Below are positions 22,913-35,611 of a DNA stretch of 64,000 nt, piece by piece. Every line of letters starts with the position of its first letter. Position 1 is the first letter of the stretch. A program made the translations under genes and the position numbers. Below the pieces are notes generated by a model, which worked only from the letters and a program-made list of their open reading frames with translations, was not told the origin of the DNA and made no database searches. Source of the stretch: Adiantum capillus-veneris (lineage: Eukaryota > Streptophyta > Polypodiopsida > Polypodiales > Pteridaceae); assembly GCA_014529385.2 (NCBI GenBank), contig CM043952.1, positions 57,151,119 through 57,215,118 on the forward strand, in the 5' to 3' direction.

Positions 22913-23660
22913 ATGGCCGAGGAAGAGCAGACATGTGATACACAAACAGTGCCAGCAAGATCAACACCAACTGCTATTAATTCTTTTTAATGCATTAAAT
23001 TTGTAGCACACGGTATGGCGACACACACAGCTTATTGACTATCGAAATAGGCAAATCCCAACCACGCACAATGGAAAGACATCAACAAAGAAGTGCCGAA
23101 AGATATGAAAAAAATATGGCCATGTGAAGACGCGGAGATAAAGAAAGGATGATGGAAAATTTTTAAATTGTCAGCATGAGGAAATTTTTGGCCATCCATT
23201 ACACAATGCAGATTGTGCGCTTTATTTTGAAAAAATATTATATATGCACTTTTTCCAGCAATGTCCATTTAGATTTTTCCTCAAAGGAGACAACTGTGGC
23301 CACCCATGATATACAAGAGAGCTAGTTTAGAGTTAGTCCCCACATCACAACCATATGCATTTTCATCTTCTCAGTGCCCAATATGCTACAAGAATTTTGA
23401 TGGATGGAGTGGATACTACACATTGGTGTGTGGCCATTATTATCACCCAATGTGCTTAATTTGATTAATGTAAAAGAAAAGCCGATGTGGAATCTGTTCT
23501 CAAGAGATTCCATTAGGGACATATTATATGTTTAGAATGGCAAATCAATATAAACTCAACCAAGCTTGCCGAGACACCCCTATTGCAATTAGAAAAATAT
23601 TTAGTACTGAAGAAGCACACTTGGAACACAACAGTTGATAACAACAACCATTGTAGTTTT
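22913..23660 (+). pseudogene. K1 RING-finger gene
   Basis: Starts MAEEEQTCDTQTV at 22913, 320 bp after the kinase-like tail. After frame breaks it reaches a RING domain at about 23375-23495: CPIC, then CGHYYHPMC, then CGIC (C-x2-C ... C-x-H-x2-H-x2-C ... C-x2-C), with two stops between the last two pairs. RING domains usually bind E2 ubiquitin-conjugating enzymes; that role is inferred. The K2 copy has the same architecture. A MITE lies just downstream (23687). Confidence 0.7.
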
Positions 23661-23686
23661 GCTTCTAAGAAGCATTGTATACAATC

Positions 23687-23945
23687 CTTGAGGGGTTCAC
23701 TATATGTAAACCATCTATACAACGTAAGTTCAAAGGGTATTTAAAAAACCCCTTATCTGTGAATCTTGAACTAATAAAACAACCCCTCTTTCTTTATGAA
23801 CTTACGGGTTTTTTTTCCAAAGTGCAATAAAAAGACCCCTTATTTAAATATATTTATGTAAATTTACCCAAAATTTTTGAATTAGAAAACTCCTCCTGTT
23901 GAACTCTCATGGTATACTTACATACATAGAGGTGGACCCCCCTAG
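23687..23945. mobile_element. MITE, copy 1, with 8-bp target duplication
   Basis: Ends CTTGAGGGGTTCAC and, inverted, CTAGGGGGGTCCAC. Flanked by ATACAATC at 23679-23686 and 23946-23953. 259 bp, non-coding. Similar to 59864-60110. The 8-bp duplication and short inverted repeats fit a non-autonomous hAT-group element. Confidence 0.85.
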
Positions 23946-25518
23946 ATACAATCAAAACGTCTTGAATATAAGCTCCAATTATGCTTTGTAATTGAATTCT
24001 TGATTCTTTGCTCAAAATCTTTATAGTCATTGTTTTGTTTTGAGTTCGAGTATTGTTGGTTTTCCTCTATCTGACCGTCCACATCGATTGTGAGGCTCTC
24101 TTTGATTTTGACTATAGTGCATTTGAGATACACCGACATTGAACTCACTTCATTGTAGAACATGTAAACTAATTTTTCAGCTCTATCTATTAATAATCAT
24201 TGCAAATAGTGCTATGAACGTACTTGTACAAACTCCAATTTCCCTTTGAGCTTGAATTTGTTGCACATTGTGCCATAAATTCCATTGCAAGAGGATGTGG
24301 ACTCGAGTAATGTTACCCACCATTCATCGTCCACTACTTCTATTCAAGTTGCTCTTTTGCCATCGATTGTACAAAACCATTCGCAAAAGGCTCCTCTTTT
24401 AGTCTGAATGCACTTATCTCTTTCATGCAATCAATTCAATCCTTAACGTTAAAGTAGAACGTATTGACTACCTGACAAAAATGTTGATCACCTCTGTGTT
24501 TGAAATTAGGTCTAAATTTGAATACTCTGGATTGAGCATGTAAGCTACACTATGCAGTGGACTATGAGTGCTCTTCCACCTTGCATGAAAGTACTTGGAC
24601 AAAATTCTTCGTTGTTTTGTAGAGAATGGTATTCACCACTCCTTCTCTACTACAAACTCTTTTAACTCCTCAAGATTTTTTGGACTTTGTTGGATTGAAA
24701 CCACACTTTGTCCATATTTGGCACCTTTTGTTCAAGAATTGTGAACATATCAGACATCATTACATGGTATTACACTCCTCCAGCAAGTAGCCTTGTTTAT
24801 GGATCCATGTGGAAAAGTAATTTTTTCTTTCACTTTTTTAGATTGGTCAAGCTGCCATTTATCAAAAGCTGTACAATTGAAAGTGTCAACTACAACACAC
24901 ATATTGCATAGGAGTGATTCCAAAGAGTGAGTGTAAAACCAAGTATCAGCAGGTAATCTCAACATAACTAACATGCACATCCTGTACAAATTGAGCACTC
25001 TTTGTTGTTTCAAGATAAACTTCACAACTTGTTGCACTATGTCAATTATTTTGGCGAACCATGTAGTTTCTTCACTAGTATACCAATCTTTTAGCTCAAA
25101 GTTTAAACTTTGTGTATTGCAACCATTGACATAAATGTGTAGAAAAAACTTTTTTACTATCTTGCCATCATTTTTGTAATTCTTTGCATTGTCCATGACT
25201 ACTTGAACAACATGTTCAACATCAATTTCTTTAATTACATTAATCAAGATCTCAGTAATGTATTTGCCACTTTTATTAGCAATAGAAGTATCAACAACGT
25301 TTATGAACGTCTCTCCCCTTGGAAAAACCAGCATCACATTGATTAGTGGTCTTCTTTGAACATTAGACCAACCATAACTGACAATTGTGCATCCTGAAAA
25401 CAATATAGCCCAAATAATTATTTTGGAAACACCGTCTTTAACTTCAATCTAACATTTGTCCAAGAGATCATTTCATATCGTGTGATAAGAGGGGGTGAAA
25501 ATCTAGGATTAAACTCAC
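23946..25518 (-). pseudogene. K1 hAT-like transposase, C-terminal two thirds
   Basis: 25403-24750 carries the DUF659-type core: GCTIVSYGWSNVQRRPLINV, LVFPRGETFINVVDTS, VVQVVMDNAKNYKN and GCNTQSLNFELKDW. Further down in changing frames are EWWVTLLESTSS and RAEKLVYMFYNEVSS, which resemble the hAT C-terminal dimerisation region (KLVYVHYN in plant relatives), then CTIVKIKESLTIDVDG. The N-terminal part is at 51813-52401; K2 was inserted between them. Family members excise and insert DNA. Stops and shifts make it dead. Confidence 0.8.
25514..25518. repeat. Left target duplication of K2
   Basis: CTCAC, repeated at 51808-51812. Removing K2 plus one copy rejoins the K1 transposase in line with the uninterrupted K2 sequence near 38000-38045. 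Confidence 0.75.
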
Positions 25519-25695
25519 CAGCTGGGATTTCATTAACGTAATCACGATCGTGTGATTACGTCAATAACTCTAGTATTTACACAAGAAAATGACGTGATTA
25601 CGTTAATTGTTAACGTGACTTTGATTATGACCTACAAAAACCCATAGAGCCGGTTAGCCCTCCGGGATTTTTATTTTTCCCTACGATGTTGCCCA

Positions 25696-25743
25696 CCGGG
25701 CTTTTTCATTTTTCCGGCGGACCGGGGAAATGAAAAAGCCCGG
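25696..25743. repeat. Subterminal hairpin of K2, left end
   Basis: A 22-bp arm CCGGGCTTTTTCATTTTTCC (first 20 bases) with its inverse after a 4-base loop (one internal mismatch). A second inverted repeat (GATTACGT/ACGTAATC words) lies closer to the end at 25530-25620. Similar but imperfect hairpins occur at the right end of K2 and of K1. Confidence 0.75.
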
Positions 25744-26330
25744 CTGGAGTAATTTTATATTGTAAAGTGTGCTAATCGGGGTCCTTTAGGTAGACAAATC
25801 CTTGGGGAGTGTATCCGAATGCCAGGTATAGTCATCTCCTTGTGAATTGACCTAAGGTTACCGAGTCACAAGTCCTTTTTTTGGGCCAAATGTGATTCTT
25901 AATTCGGTAACCACTTCTAAATCTTTAATTCATTTACTGACATAAAGGTACAAAACCAAAACAATTGAAAACTTGGAGAGTCATGCTCATTGCAAAGAAG
26001 CCATTGGTCCAAATGAGGGTTGTAATTGGTTCTAGAAGATGAGCATATGTAAATGACGAGTCGATAGTCAAAAGTCGGATGTCCTGTACTAGTGTACTGG
26101 ACATATAAAGATCCTTGAAGTCTTGCATTTTTCACCATCATAGATTTGAGTTGATTTACACTGCCACTCCACAATATAAGAGCTATAATCTTTAATTGGG
26201 TTAAAATAGCTTTTATTTATTGAATTGGTTGCATGGGGGGGGGGGCTACAATTATTCACTAGGTACAAGTAGTCCTCAATTAAGTGATTACATTGAAGAT
26301 TTATTTGCGTTAGTTCATGGATTGGTGTGC

Positions 26331-26335
26331 GCTCC
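26331..26335. repeat. Target duplication of the LTR1 element
   Basis: ATTGG, repeated at 37003-37007. Confidence 0.85.
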
Positions 26336-26573
26336 TTGCCGCACTGTCGAAGCAAGGGACTTGCTGATACACTGTGTGCGAGCCACAAATGGCTCCAAGC
26401 ACACAACAAGACTAATCTAGCAAGCTCAAGAGAGAAAAGGGTGTGTCACTCACCGCTCTACGCTCGCCTTCATGGTGGATTCCTCGCCGCGATGAAGAAG
26501 AAGCTGTAGTCGTGCCGCACTCAACCGCTTCGCCGCCGCCGTGCCTTCGTAGCAATGCTCGATCACACACACA

Positions 26574-26615
<42 letters not shown>

Positions 26616-28507
26616 TACACACACACACACAAGGAGGTGAAGAAGATGGAGCAAGAGCACTCTTCTATTGCACAAATGAGAGAATGAGTGAAGTTTAGGT
26701 TTAGTTGACTTTATATGAGCTCACCCCATTCACACTTGGGCACCCATGCTTAGCCAACTAATCCCTTGAATGTCCCTGTAACATTTAATGGCCTAATAAC
26801 TTATGTGTAGTAGAAATTAGCATGAACATAGTGGGCATTTCATTAGAATAGATTCCTAATGAGAATTACAAGAGTGCTTGGGTGGAGAGAGCAACAAAAA
26901 GCATAACACCTAGTTAGATAGCATCGACAATACTTTCAAAAGAGAGAGAAATTAAGCTATTGACAACAGTTGAGGACCGGATTTGCATGGAGCCGGTCCC
27001 CCCTCCAAAAGGCTTTGTATTATGGTTTCTCCCATCAAGAGAGACATTGTACAATACAATTCTTTGTGTTCCTTCAAGACTAGCTAGTGCAATGAAGATG
27101 GAAACTTCATGCACTAAGCAAAACACTTAACAAACACAACTTGAATTATCCCCGTTCTCAGACCCAAGACCTCACACACCTTCAAAGATGGTGAGAGCTA
27201 GCAGGGTATGAGAGTAGATTGAGAGGAAGAAGAAGTATCTTACGAGAAAGATGTATATCTCCTCACATAAATCACTCATATGTAGCATAGCTTAGCTTAG
27301 TAATTAGCTTGGTAGAGGAGATGAGCATGCATTGAATCTTGGCTCTTGGTTGGATTTGCATCCACATGCCAAGAGAGTGTTGATGTAGGCTTCTATCTCA
27401 CAAGCTTGGAGTAGGTGATGAATTCTCCATTAAAGCTTGGGAAGAGATAGTCTTCTCTTTCTTCACACATGAGCTTGTGTGAGTGTGTGTGTGATAATGC
27501 CTTGCAAAAATCAGCCCCCTCTCTCTCTTGGGCGAGCCCTCTTGCTATTTGCTCTTGCTATCTCCCCATTGGCCCTCCCCAAGTCAAGCCAATGATTATT
27601 AAGCAGCATAAGTGATAGCCTATTGACATGTGTCCCCCTTTCCCCTTTTGTGAGAGCTTTAGGTAATTAAATAATTAAACTAAACTCTCATTGGACCCCT
27701 TTGCCTCCTGGCCAATAGGAATCAGGCAAGCCATGGGGCTCCTGAATGCTCATTGGACCCCTTGGGAGACTGCCCAATAGTCTTCTAGGAGACTTAATTC
27801 TCATTGGTTTCTTTTATTAAATGTTTTTAAATTAATTAAACTAGATTTACTCTAGCTTAATTCTCATTGGTCCACTTCAAGGGTCATCCAATAGAAATTG
27901 GGCACACCTTGTGGGCATCTGGCCTAGGGAGCTGACATGTCTCCCTCATTCCCTTTGTGTAAAGGGATCCTGTGTGTGTGTGTGTGGCTTTCTCTCTCAT
28001 CCCCTACCTTTAGGGATCGCCCCCTCCCATGTAGGGATGTGCAAAGACTTTTAGGGCACACATAAAGCATCCAATTTTCCCTAGGGTTGACCTTTGGACA
28101 CAACCTTTGAATTTTGGAACCTTAGCATTTTGGAAGTCTTAATGGGCTGAACCTTAGGGTCTTTTTAGCCCATTGTTGCACATGGCTCTTTTGCAGATGG
28201 CCCCCCCTTTGGATCCCTATTTTCCCTCCTTTGGATCCCTACTGTGGCCGGTCTGCTAGCTTAACCAATATTCTAGCTTTTTCTCCCCTGGTCTTCCCCA
28301 CATTAAATGATCAGTTTAATATGAGAAAATCATTTAGGAGAATTAGATATTGATTATTATGACAGTCCCAGTTAGAGTGCGCCTCTCATCGGCGATCACT
28401 CTTACCCTTTTCCTATTGGTCCGACAAGCCCGGTACCTGACTCTACCAAATACTTAATACATGTTCGTCGTAGGTGATGGGGTGTCCGTGAGCCGTGAGG
28501 GTTAACA
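26336..28507 (-). mobile_element. 3' LTR of LTR1 element, split by solo LTR3
   Basis: TGTGCGCTCCTTGCC...GAGGGTTAACA. Removing 26777-28364 and one 5-bp duplicate leaves 579 bp, matching the 592-bp 5' LTR closely. A compound (CT)n(AC)n tract occupies about 26564-26630. Confidence 0.85.
26777..28364 (-). mobile_element. Solo LTR3, copy 1
   Basis: TGTAACATTT...TATTATGACA, 1588 bp, flanked by GTCCC at 26772-26776 and 28365-28369. It has no internal region. Near-identical to the inverse of 53520-55095 and more distantly similar to 57059-58667, where a primer site follows and so proves LTR identity and orientation. Confidence 0.9.
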
Positions 28508-30282
28508 TGCCCCCCTTCCTGATGTAGATTCCGTCCTCGGAAGCTATTGAGTTGAAGCTCGTTCGTCGAGGTGGAAGAGCATTTGAGATGAATGTCCTTG
28601 GCCTTCTTCAGTCACTGCAAAATCAAACAACATTGGCACAGTAATTGCATTCTCATAAGTGATTAAAAAGCATATGCAGTTTTAGATAGACAAATTGATT
28701 GGTAAAAGAATTTCAAACAATTTGTCAGCAATGAACATTAAATTGCAATGTAATCAAATGCATAAACAGATGTAAAAGTAAAAAATTAAACAAGTATGGG
28801 GTCACTAATTTGATGGTCGAAAGGCACTAGAGATCGAATATTAATACCATGGGTAAGCTTCTTAATTTTCTGTGGTCAATTAAGTTGTTTAATCGCGAGA
28901 GCCAAGTATTCATGTTCGAGGGCTGACTAGAGGCTATATCTAGAAGACCTTGTAGTTAAGCTACCATAAAAGGAATTTCTCATGAAATCATCGCCTGACT
29001 GATTACTTTTTATTTGACCCACCAAATTCTTTTCACAGTGATTCAATTTTGATGTGTGTGCTTATTTTGTATGCCTTGGGTTTTTTGCTTTTCAAGAAAA
29101 AGCGCCCATACTGGGAACCTCTAGGGCTCTAGTACCATAGGCGATACATGTGAGTGAAGTACCCAATCAAGCTGAGATTTCTCTTCCAGCTTAAGATTTT
29201 ACAATGTGGCACTTTGATTTTTTGTTTTTTCATTTTCATCATTTTAATTTTGTAACTTTGGGGGGTCATATAACACTGATACACCTCCCCAGGCTCATCA
29301 CACTAGTAAACTCCCTTTATAATACTTAAGCTAAAGGTCAATAGGGTCAAGCCCACTAGAAAGCCCTAGTACATTTCACACAATGCTGCCTAGATCGGAT
29401 TAAGAACCTAAGTAACCATTGATTATTAGGAAGGCATTCCCCATGGTATTAAGAGAAGATCTCTAACACCTAACTTGGTCAAACTAGCTTAGTCGAACTT
29501 GCTTGATTTTTAAACCTAGACAAGTGATTATGACAAAAAATTACATTGAATTAAACGTTTAGTACTAAGAAAATGCACTCAATATTATGTTACCAATCAC
29601 AATCAAAGCAGACAAACATAGATGCAAAAAGATAAGGGGCAATGCTAATGGATAAGAAACACCTGTTTGTGTTGATGGTCGCGCTTGATTTGAAGTGTGA
29701 ACGAGAGAAAGATTCCATGAAGGTCCAAATCCTAACCACAACAACACGTTCCTATACACACTATGAAACACAAACAATACCTCTAGGAGGCACATCAGTG
29801 GGAAAAGAGAACTTTGCTAATCACTCAACTCTAAAACAGAAACACTCCTATCGTACTAATCTTACCTACCCTCCATCACTCAAGTGATGAGGATCAAAGG
29901 TGTTTCATGACATAGGTTTCTGTTTCAGTGTACCGGATGTAAATGTGTAGGTCTGGGTCAATGTTTTGACTTTTATTGTGCATACTCATTTGCTAATTGA
30001 TCTTGCTCTTTATTTTTTTGTTTTTTGAGAGTATAAAGCTTTATATGTACATTCCCTAAGATTGGGAGATATAGAGGTCACGGAGGAAGGTTGAGAGGGA
30101 AGCAAGTGAATGATGGATGTCAGCATACACTCCCCCCTTCCTTGGGTAGATTATACCGTTTGAAATGAGCTTGTCACCCTTTGAAACCAATCGTTCCAGT
30201 TGGTAATAGGTGAGGATTTTTGCCAGTAGTTTTCTCTTACCTTAGGTGCCTCGTCAAGTTGCAAGGGTGGTAAGGTACTCTC
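28508..30282 (-). other. Non-coding 3' region of the LTR1 element
   Basis: 1.8 kb between the last ORF and the 3' LTR with no frame I can support. Begins with the polypurine tract (pyrimidine-rich TGCCCCCCTTCCT on the plus strand at 28508-28520). A second CTCCCCCCTTCCTTGGG block near 30131 could be an internal duplicate of it. Confidence 0.6.
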
Positions 30283-30870
30283 CTAGGATCGAACTTGAAG
30301 TGGTTCATTAGGTGATTCTTGAACAGTGGGAGGTGTGGATTCCTTTGTAGCTTTATGGAGGTCCACTATTGTAGGTTGAGGCTGTGGAGAAGCTTTTACC
30401 TCTATGGATGCATTACATGAGGAGCTAGAAGCTTCATGGGACTCCCCCCTTCCTGAGCTAGGTGGAACAAATCGTTCTTTCTTTGGTACCCAAACTAGCT
30501 CTGGAGTGGGTGTGTAGCATTCTGTGATTTTTTTCTTTCCACGATCTTTGATTCGTTTTGGAGCTACGGGATTGAGCTCACATGGGTCAGGTGATAGGTA
30601 AGAGCACAATCTACGTTTTGGCACCCAGATTTGATCATTTCCTTGGTAGTAGCCTTGGGCTTCCAATAGTCGTTTAGGGATTCATCGCAACATTTTCTTA
30701 CTTTTCTTGGAGCGAGTGGTACGTTTCTTACAAGGCTTCTGTTTTTTAGCACTATCTATGGTCACTAAAGAAGCTTTAGGGACCCACTTGTATGTTTTCT
30801 TCGTTACATTAGGATGAGTCTTGTCAGAAGCTATATGCATTGCTTGTAGCATATTTAAGGGTACAGGCAT
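30283..30870 (-). pseudogene. Basic WVPK-repeat tail of the LTR1 element polyprotein
   Basis: Two overlapping frames encode a Lys/Arg-rich protein with three spaced WVPK motifs: TYKWVPKASLV, QIWVPKRRLCS and LVWVPKKERFV, followed by a Ser/Pro-rich end. It directly follows the protease where RT would be expected. I do not recognise the family. The repeated WVPK box and basic composition suggest a nucleic-acid- or partner-binding tail, but that is a guess. One frameshift is needed to join the parts. Confidence 0.5.
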
Positions 30871-32309
30871 TTCATCCCCTCAGGTGTTACCCAGGTCGTC
30901 CCCCTATTTTCCCAAGTGTCTATGGTTGCTTCTAGGTGGACCCAATCCACATTGTCCGACTCAATCATCCCAGGTAGGATATCCATATAAGGAGAGTTCT
31001 CCCCAATATCCGTGTCTTTGTTACACGTGTAACAATACTGTAATGGAGCTGAGTGAATTGTTGTGTCTGATCGATTATCAATGATGAATTTATTTCCTAG
31101 AGGATGCGTTCGACCACTTAAAAGATCAATTCGAATGACAGAGTCTTGGAACTGTAAGTAGACGTGGTTTTTGGACCAGTCATGCACCATTTTTGCTTCC
31201 CTCATGAATGGACGCCCTAAGATCATCTCAAATGACATAGGATGCTTGGAAAAATCCATAACAATGAAAGTCTGCCTTACCTTGTGTCCCAAGACCTTGA
31301 TCCTGAGATCCTTTAGCATTCCAATAGGCGTAACAATAGATCCATTAGCCATTTTTACCACTACGCTTGTGGCTTCAAGGTGAGGTCTCCCCATAGACTC
31401 CCAACAACTCTTTGTCACCATGCTGACTCACGCACCACCATCAAGGACCCCCTTTACAGTTAATCCTTTAGTAGTGATTGGTAGAGTAGCATTAGATTCA
31501 TCACCTTCAAAGTATTGCCCCAACTTGTTAACGGGTACTTCAATTACAGATTCATGTCCCGCTAGGTCAGATGGTGGCGCTAAATGTTCCTCATCATTCA
31601 TTACCGAGTCAGGTTTGTTCATATGTGCAAACTGTGGTAATCCGGCCTGTAATTCTCCATTGAGGAAGGCTCGAAGAGTTGAGACTAGCTCGAGGTCTTT
31701 ATATAATTTGGACATGATGGTGGTTCTAACTTCTGAAGACATGAAATCCATCAATTTGGCAACATTTAATGGCATCTTGTGGGACATAGGACCCTGACAA
31801 GAGAATGGTGAAGATGGAATCTCCACTTCCTCAAGGGGGTCGGGCATTCCCTCACCAAACATTCTCTCTAGTAGGAAAGGTGTGTGTCCACTTTCAGATG
31901 TCCTACCCTCACCCTCTTCCCGAATGATACTGGGTATAGCTAACGGCCTGTAGTTCTTGTGAGGTTGAACTTGTGTGGGAAACACTGTGTCCGACATCTG
32001 GATATGTTTGGGTTCAGGTTCTAATGTTCGTTGAGTTTCTTCCACCAAACCCCTCAGTTGTTGGACTCGTTCAATTTCCACTGTTGGATTTGGATAGGTT
32101 CCAATCTTTCTCTTGCAATCCTCATTTTTTGTCTCTCGTGGCTTATCTTGGGGGTTCGCAACTGGGTGGTTTAACTTTGAATACTCTTTTGGTGTTCGTC
32201 GTAATTCCCTCTCGTGATCCTCCTCACTGGCTTTTTCCTTTGTAGTAATAGTTTTGGTCTCCGTGGTCTCTATTGAATCTGAGTCATCCTCAGGGTCATT
32301 CATATACAC
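30855..32309 (-). pseudogene. LTR1 element aspartic protease region
   Basis: 31428-32309 is an acidic linker (ETTETKTITTKEKASEEDHE) ending GVLDGGA, the protease active-site loop. A stop at the 31425-31427 codon follows, then 30855-31421 in the same frame continues MVTKSCWESMGRPHLEATSV, GHKVRQTFIVMDF and EMILGRPFMREAKMVHDW (flap and ILGRP signature). Typical retroelement pepsin-like fold. One point stop is the only break here. Confidence 0.75.
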
Positions 32310-32326
32310 GGGATCCTCTCATGTCC

Positions 32327-33650
32327 CTACGTTAGTCTTTGAACTAGGTTTTGAGCTAGCAGCATTAAGGGATTTCTTTCTTCGTGTTTTCTTCTTTCTC
32401 GCTCAGCCAATGGATGCAGCATCTCTCTCTTCGAGGATGTAATTTGCTTTTGGAGCATCGACCGTGTGAGTGCATTCACTGGTGCTATGTTTATAGTTGG
32501 TGGTGTCCCATCAACAATCTCTATTAAGTTCAATGGTGTGATTTTCGGTGCGTTTGGATTGTTAGGACACTGTGCGATCAAATGATCTATGCCACAACGA
32601 TTACAAGGGAGTATTGGCATTGCCAATGCACTCCCTTGACTTATTTGCATTAGTGCGGCATTCTTTTGCATTCTAATGGGGCACTCAGCTACTCGATGTG
32701 GTCCACCACATTCGTAGCACTGAAGAGGTGGTCTCCTGGCAAAACTATTAATGTTTTGGACTCTTGCTGCTAGCGCAGTAGCTTGATATACCGGTTTGAT
32801 TTGTCCCCAATGGTCTTCCATATAGTACATGGGACACTCCTCAAGCATGTCGACTCCATAGGTGATACTAGAGTCTATGTCCTCTTCGCAATCTACATAT
32901 TTACTAGATGACTTGCAACCTATTTGGTTCATAGGTGTAACTCTTGGATGAGGGGGTTGCGGTCCTAGCACTGGAGGTGGCAATGGTGTGGTTTGGACCA
33001 CATTTTGGGTTCTAGGGACCATGCTGTAATGGCAACTGTTGCTCCATGGGTGGGGTAGGAATCAATGCAGGAACTCGAGGTGAGTTTGCCCAAGCTATAG
33101 GCAGTCTATTTTCCATGATGCGTTTAAGCATTAGGCAATCCTTCGCTTGATGGCCATACCTACCACACGCATTACAAGTCCCGTTAAAATTTACTCTGAA
33201 AGTAGGGCATTCACTCGTAGTATGTGGGCCCAAGAAAATTGAGCACCATTGTTGCTCCCTTCTTGGATACATATGAGTGTTTTGTGGAGCACGATTACCC
33301 CTAAGGCTTTCTTGGATGGCCTTGGTGAGATCTGCCAAAGTCATCGCAGATATCATTTGCTCTTTCACGATTGGCTTTATCTTCATTGGCTCATGCCCTG
33401 ATGCTTGCGAGCTACTAGACTTTGGCTCGGCAGACACTCTTTCTCCTGCAATCATTAAATTATCCTCCAATTGGATTGCATTCATGGTGACTGCTTCCCA
33501 AGTAGTGATACCTCTAATGACTAGGCCATTATAGATACTTTCATGTCGTAGTCCCCTAATGAATCTATCGAGAAATTGGTTGTTGTTGAATCGCTCATTT
33601 GGATTGCATCGAGAATTCAAATTCTTTAGGCGACTAATGAAGTCTCTCAC
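32327..33650 (-). pseudogene. LTR1 element gag, nucleocapsid with three zinc knuckles
   Basis: 33012-33650 ends the capsid (RDFISRLKNLNSRCNPNERF) and holds knuckle 1, CNACGRYGHQAKDC (C-x2-C-x4-H-x4-C). 32327-33022, one frame over, holds knuckles 2 and 3, CYECGGPHRVAEC and CNRCGIDHLIAQC, both C-x2-C-x3-H-x4-C, one residue shorter than the canonical spacing. A frameshift near 33015 separates them. Most plant gypsy Gags have one or two knuckles, so three is unusual. Confidence 0.8.
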
Positions 33651-33683
33651 GGATTCACCTTCTTCTCGTTGGGCTTTCTGGAG

Positions 33684-35611
33684 CTAAGAGGCTACACCCC
33701 AAAGTACTCCCTCTCGTATGTATTCTTTTAAGAACAGTCTCCTAAGAGTAGAGTAGATCGTTTTCTCTTCTACTCTTAAGGTTCTATACCAATCTCCAGC
33801 CTTTCCGCTTAGGGTCAAACTCAAAGCCTTACACTTATGTAGCTCATTGTGCTCTTCCAAGGAATCGCACACATGTTCAAAGACTTCCATATGCTTTCTA
33901 GCATCTCCGTCTCCACTGAATTTCTGTGTGAGCTTAGCTACTTGAACTGCCTTGCTCCTAGGCTCTCTATCAGGTGCACTACGCATGTTTTCCGCAATAG
34001 AGCGACCGATAGTTTGATCAAATGCTGCCAAATCTCCTATTTGAGCAGGTATAATGGGTGTATGTGCTCCTGGAACCACATGTGAGATGGGAGTTGGCCT
34101 TGGCCTTGGCATACGCGCGGCTCTTGGGTCCCATATTTCGTATAGTGGTGTACCAGACGGTGGTCCAAAGTTTACAGGCGTGGCCCTAGGCATAGGGGGT
34201 GCCTGATATGGCATGTTATTATTAAATGGCATGGCTCCACTTGTATAAGATCTTGGATAATTCCATTGTGGATTGTAAGCTCTTGGAATAATCGGAGGTG
34301 TAGGAGCTACATGAGGCTGAGGTACGACAGGTGCACATGATTGATACATACATGTAGGTATAGTTGGGGGCACTGTGCTACTAGGCATCGGCACAGTGTT
34401 AACAAATGAACTCCATGGTGTACTTCTTGTCATGCTCACCACTGGGATATGCATGGTAGCCGTAGTGTCATTAAGAGAAAGATGAGCTAGATCTGGGAAG
34501 TTAAAGCTGCCACTTGTGGGCTCAGATTGTACTGAAGCTCCCGACGAAACAACATATGGAGGATCAATGGGGCTCATTGAGGGAGTCTCCATTTGTGATA
34601 GGGTTGGTTGGTTGGCCTTTCCCGTATCCAAGAATCTCATTAGGTCTGTTGAAGGCATGTTGATCCCTGTGTTCTGTCTTTCTAACTCAACAATCCTATG
34701 GAGGACATTACAGACTTTCTATTGTTGCTCATCTATGCTAGTAGCACCCGATGTGGATTGTAGAACATCTAACCAACCCACATGATAGGTGTGTCCTGTG
34801 TACCGATCATTTAAAGCTTCTGCTTGTAGGTCATACTCCCAATTTTCGTTTAGGAATATCCCATCTAGGCCTGGCGTGCTGGAGGTTTCCCTTGAAGTGG
34901 AAGCATTATTGCTCCCCATAGCTTGCCCCTCCTTGACTGCTACCTTGGGAGCACTCGGTTGCTCGGCTGGCATGATTGTTTTCATAGGAGCCTTTGCTTT
35001 CAGGGCTCGACTTTGTTCTAGCCTTCGTAGGTTCTCAATTTCCCTCTCCCTTGTTGCTTGCATATAGCGTTCGATCTCTTGCACTTCGGCAAGACTCCTA
35101 CCATCGGGTAGTAGAACCTCAGAGGGAGATAGTCCTAAAGGATCAGGAGGTGCAGTGGATGGAACATTCACATGCACACTCTCAAGAAACATAGGGTCTA
35201 TTTTAGGCACGAATGACGAATTTACTTCCCCACTCCCTTCATTTATTTCATTAACCGCATGTTCGGAGCGAGTAGCTCTACTAAGGGTCTCTTTTAAGCG
35301 GCTAAACACGCTGGACCCGGTCCGTGGGCCCATGGTATGCATGTCTTGACTTGAACTATCAGGGTTTGGTGTAGGATACCCCTCCATGACTTCGTAGTTA
35401 GAGGAAGAATCACTAGACGCGATATGAGGATCTTGGTCGCGCTACCTTGAGTCCCGGCCGAAGGTCCAGAACCTAGGGTGGAGGAATAATGGGTGCCCGC
35501 ATAAATGGAGGCACTACCAATATGCTCGTGCTCTAACACTCGTCCATAGCGTAGGTACATGTGACCTCCACACTCTAAACGTGTTGGTGAGTGCCCGTGA
35601 AGGCCGCTCAC
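33684..35611 (-). pseudogene. LTR1 element gag, N-terminal and capsid part
   Basis: 34719-35387 is an N-terminal region (VQEIERYMQATREREIENLR coiled coil). 33684-34658 is a Pro/Met-rich stretch followed by the retrotransposon gag domain: VAKLTQKFSGDGDARKHMEV, FEHVCDSLEEHNELHKCKAL, LSLTLSGKAGDWYRTL. 35294-35611 is in another frame and may not be translated. Stops at about 34659-34718 and 33681 interrupt the frame. Confidence 0.75.

Noticed and set aside
26914-27126. 70-aa frame conserved between the two solo LTR3 copies (also 54744-54956)
   Set aside because: The copies are nearly identical in DNA throughout, so the shared frame carries no information; the diverged third LTR at 57059-58667 does not keep it open.
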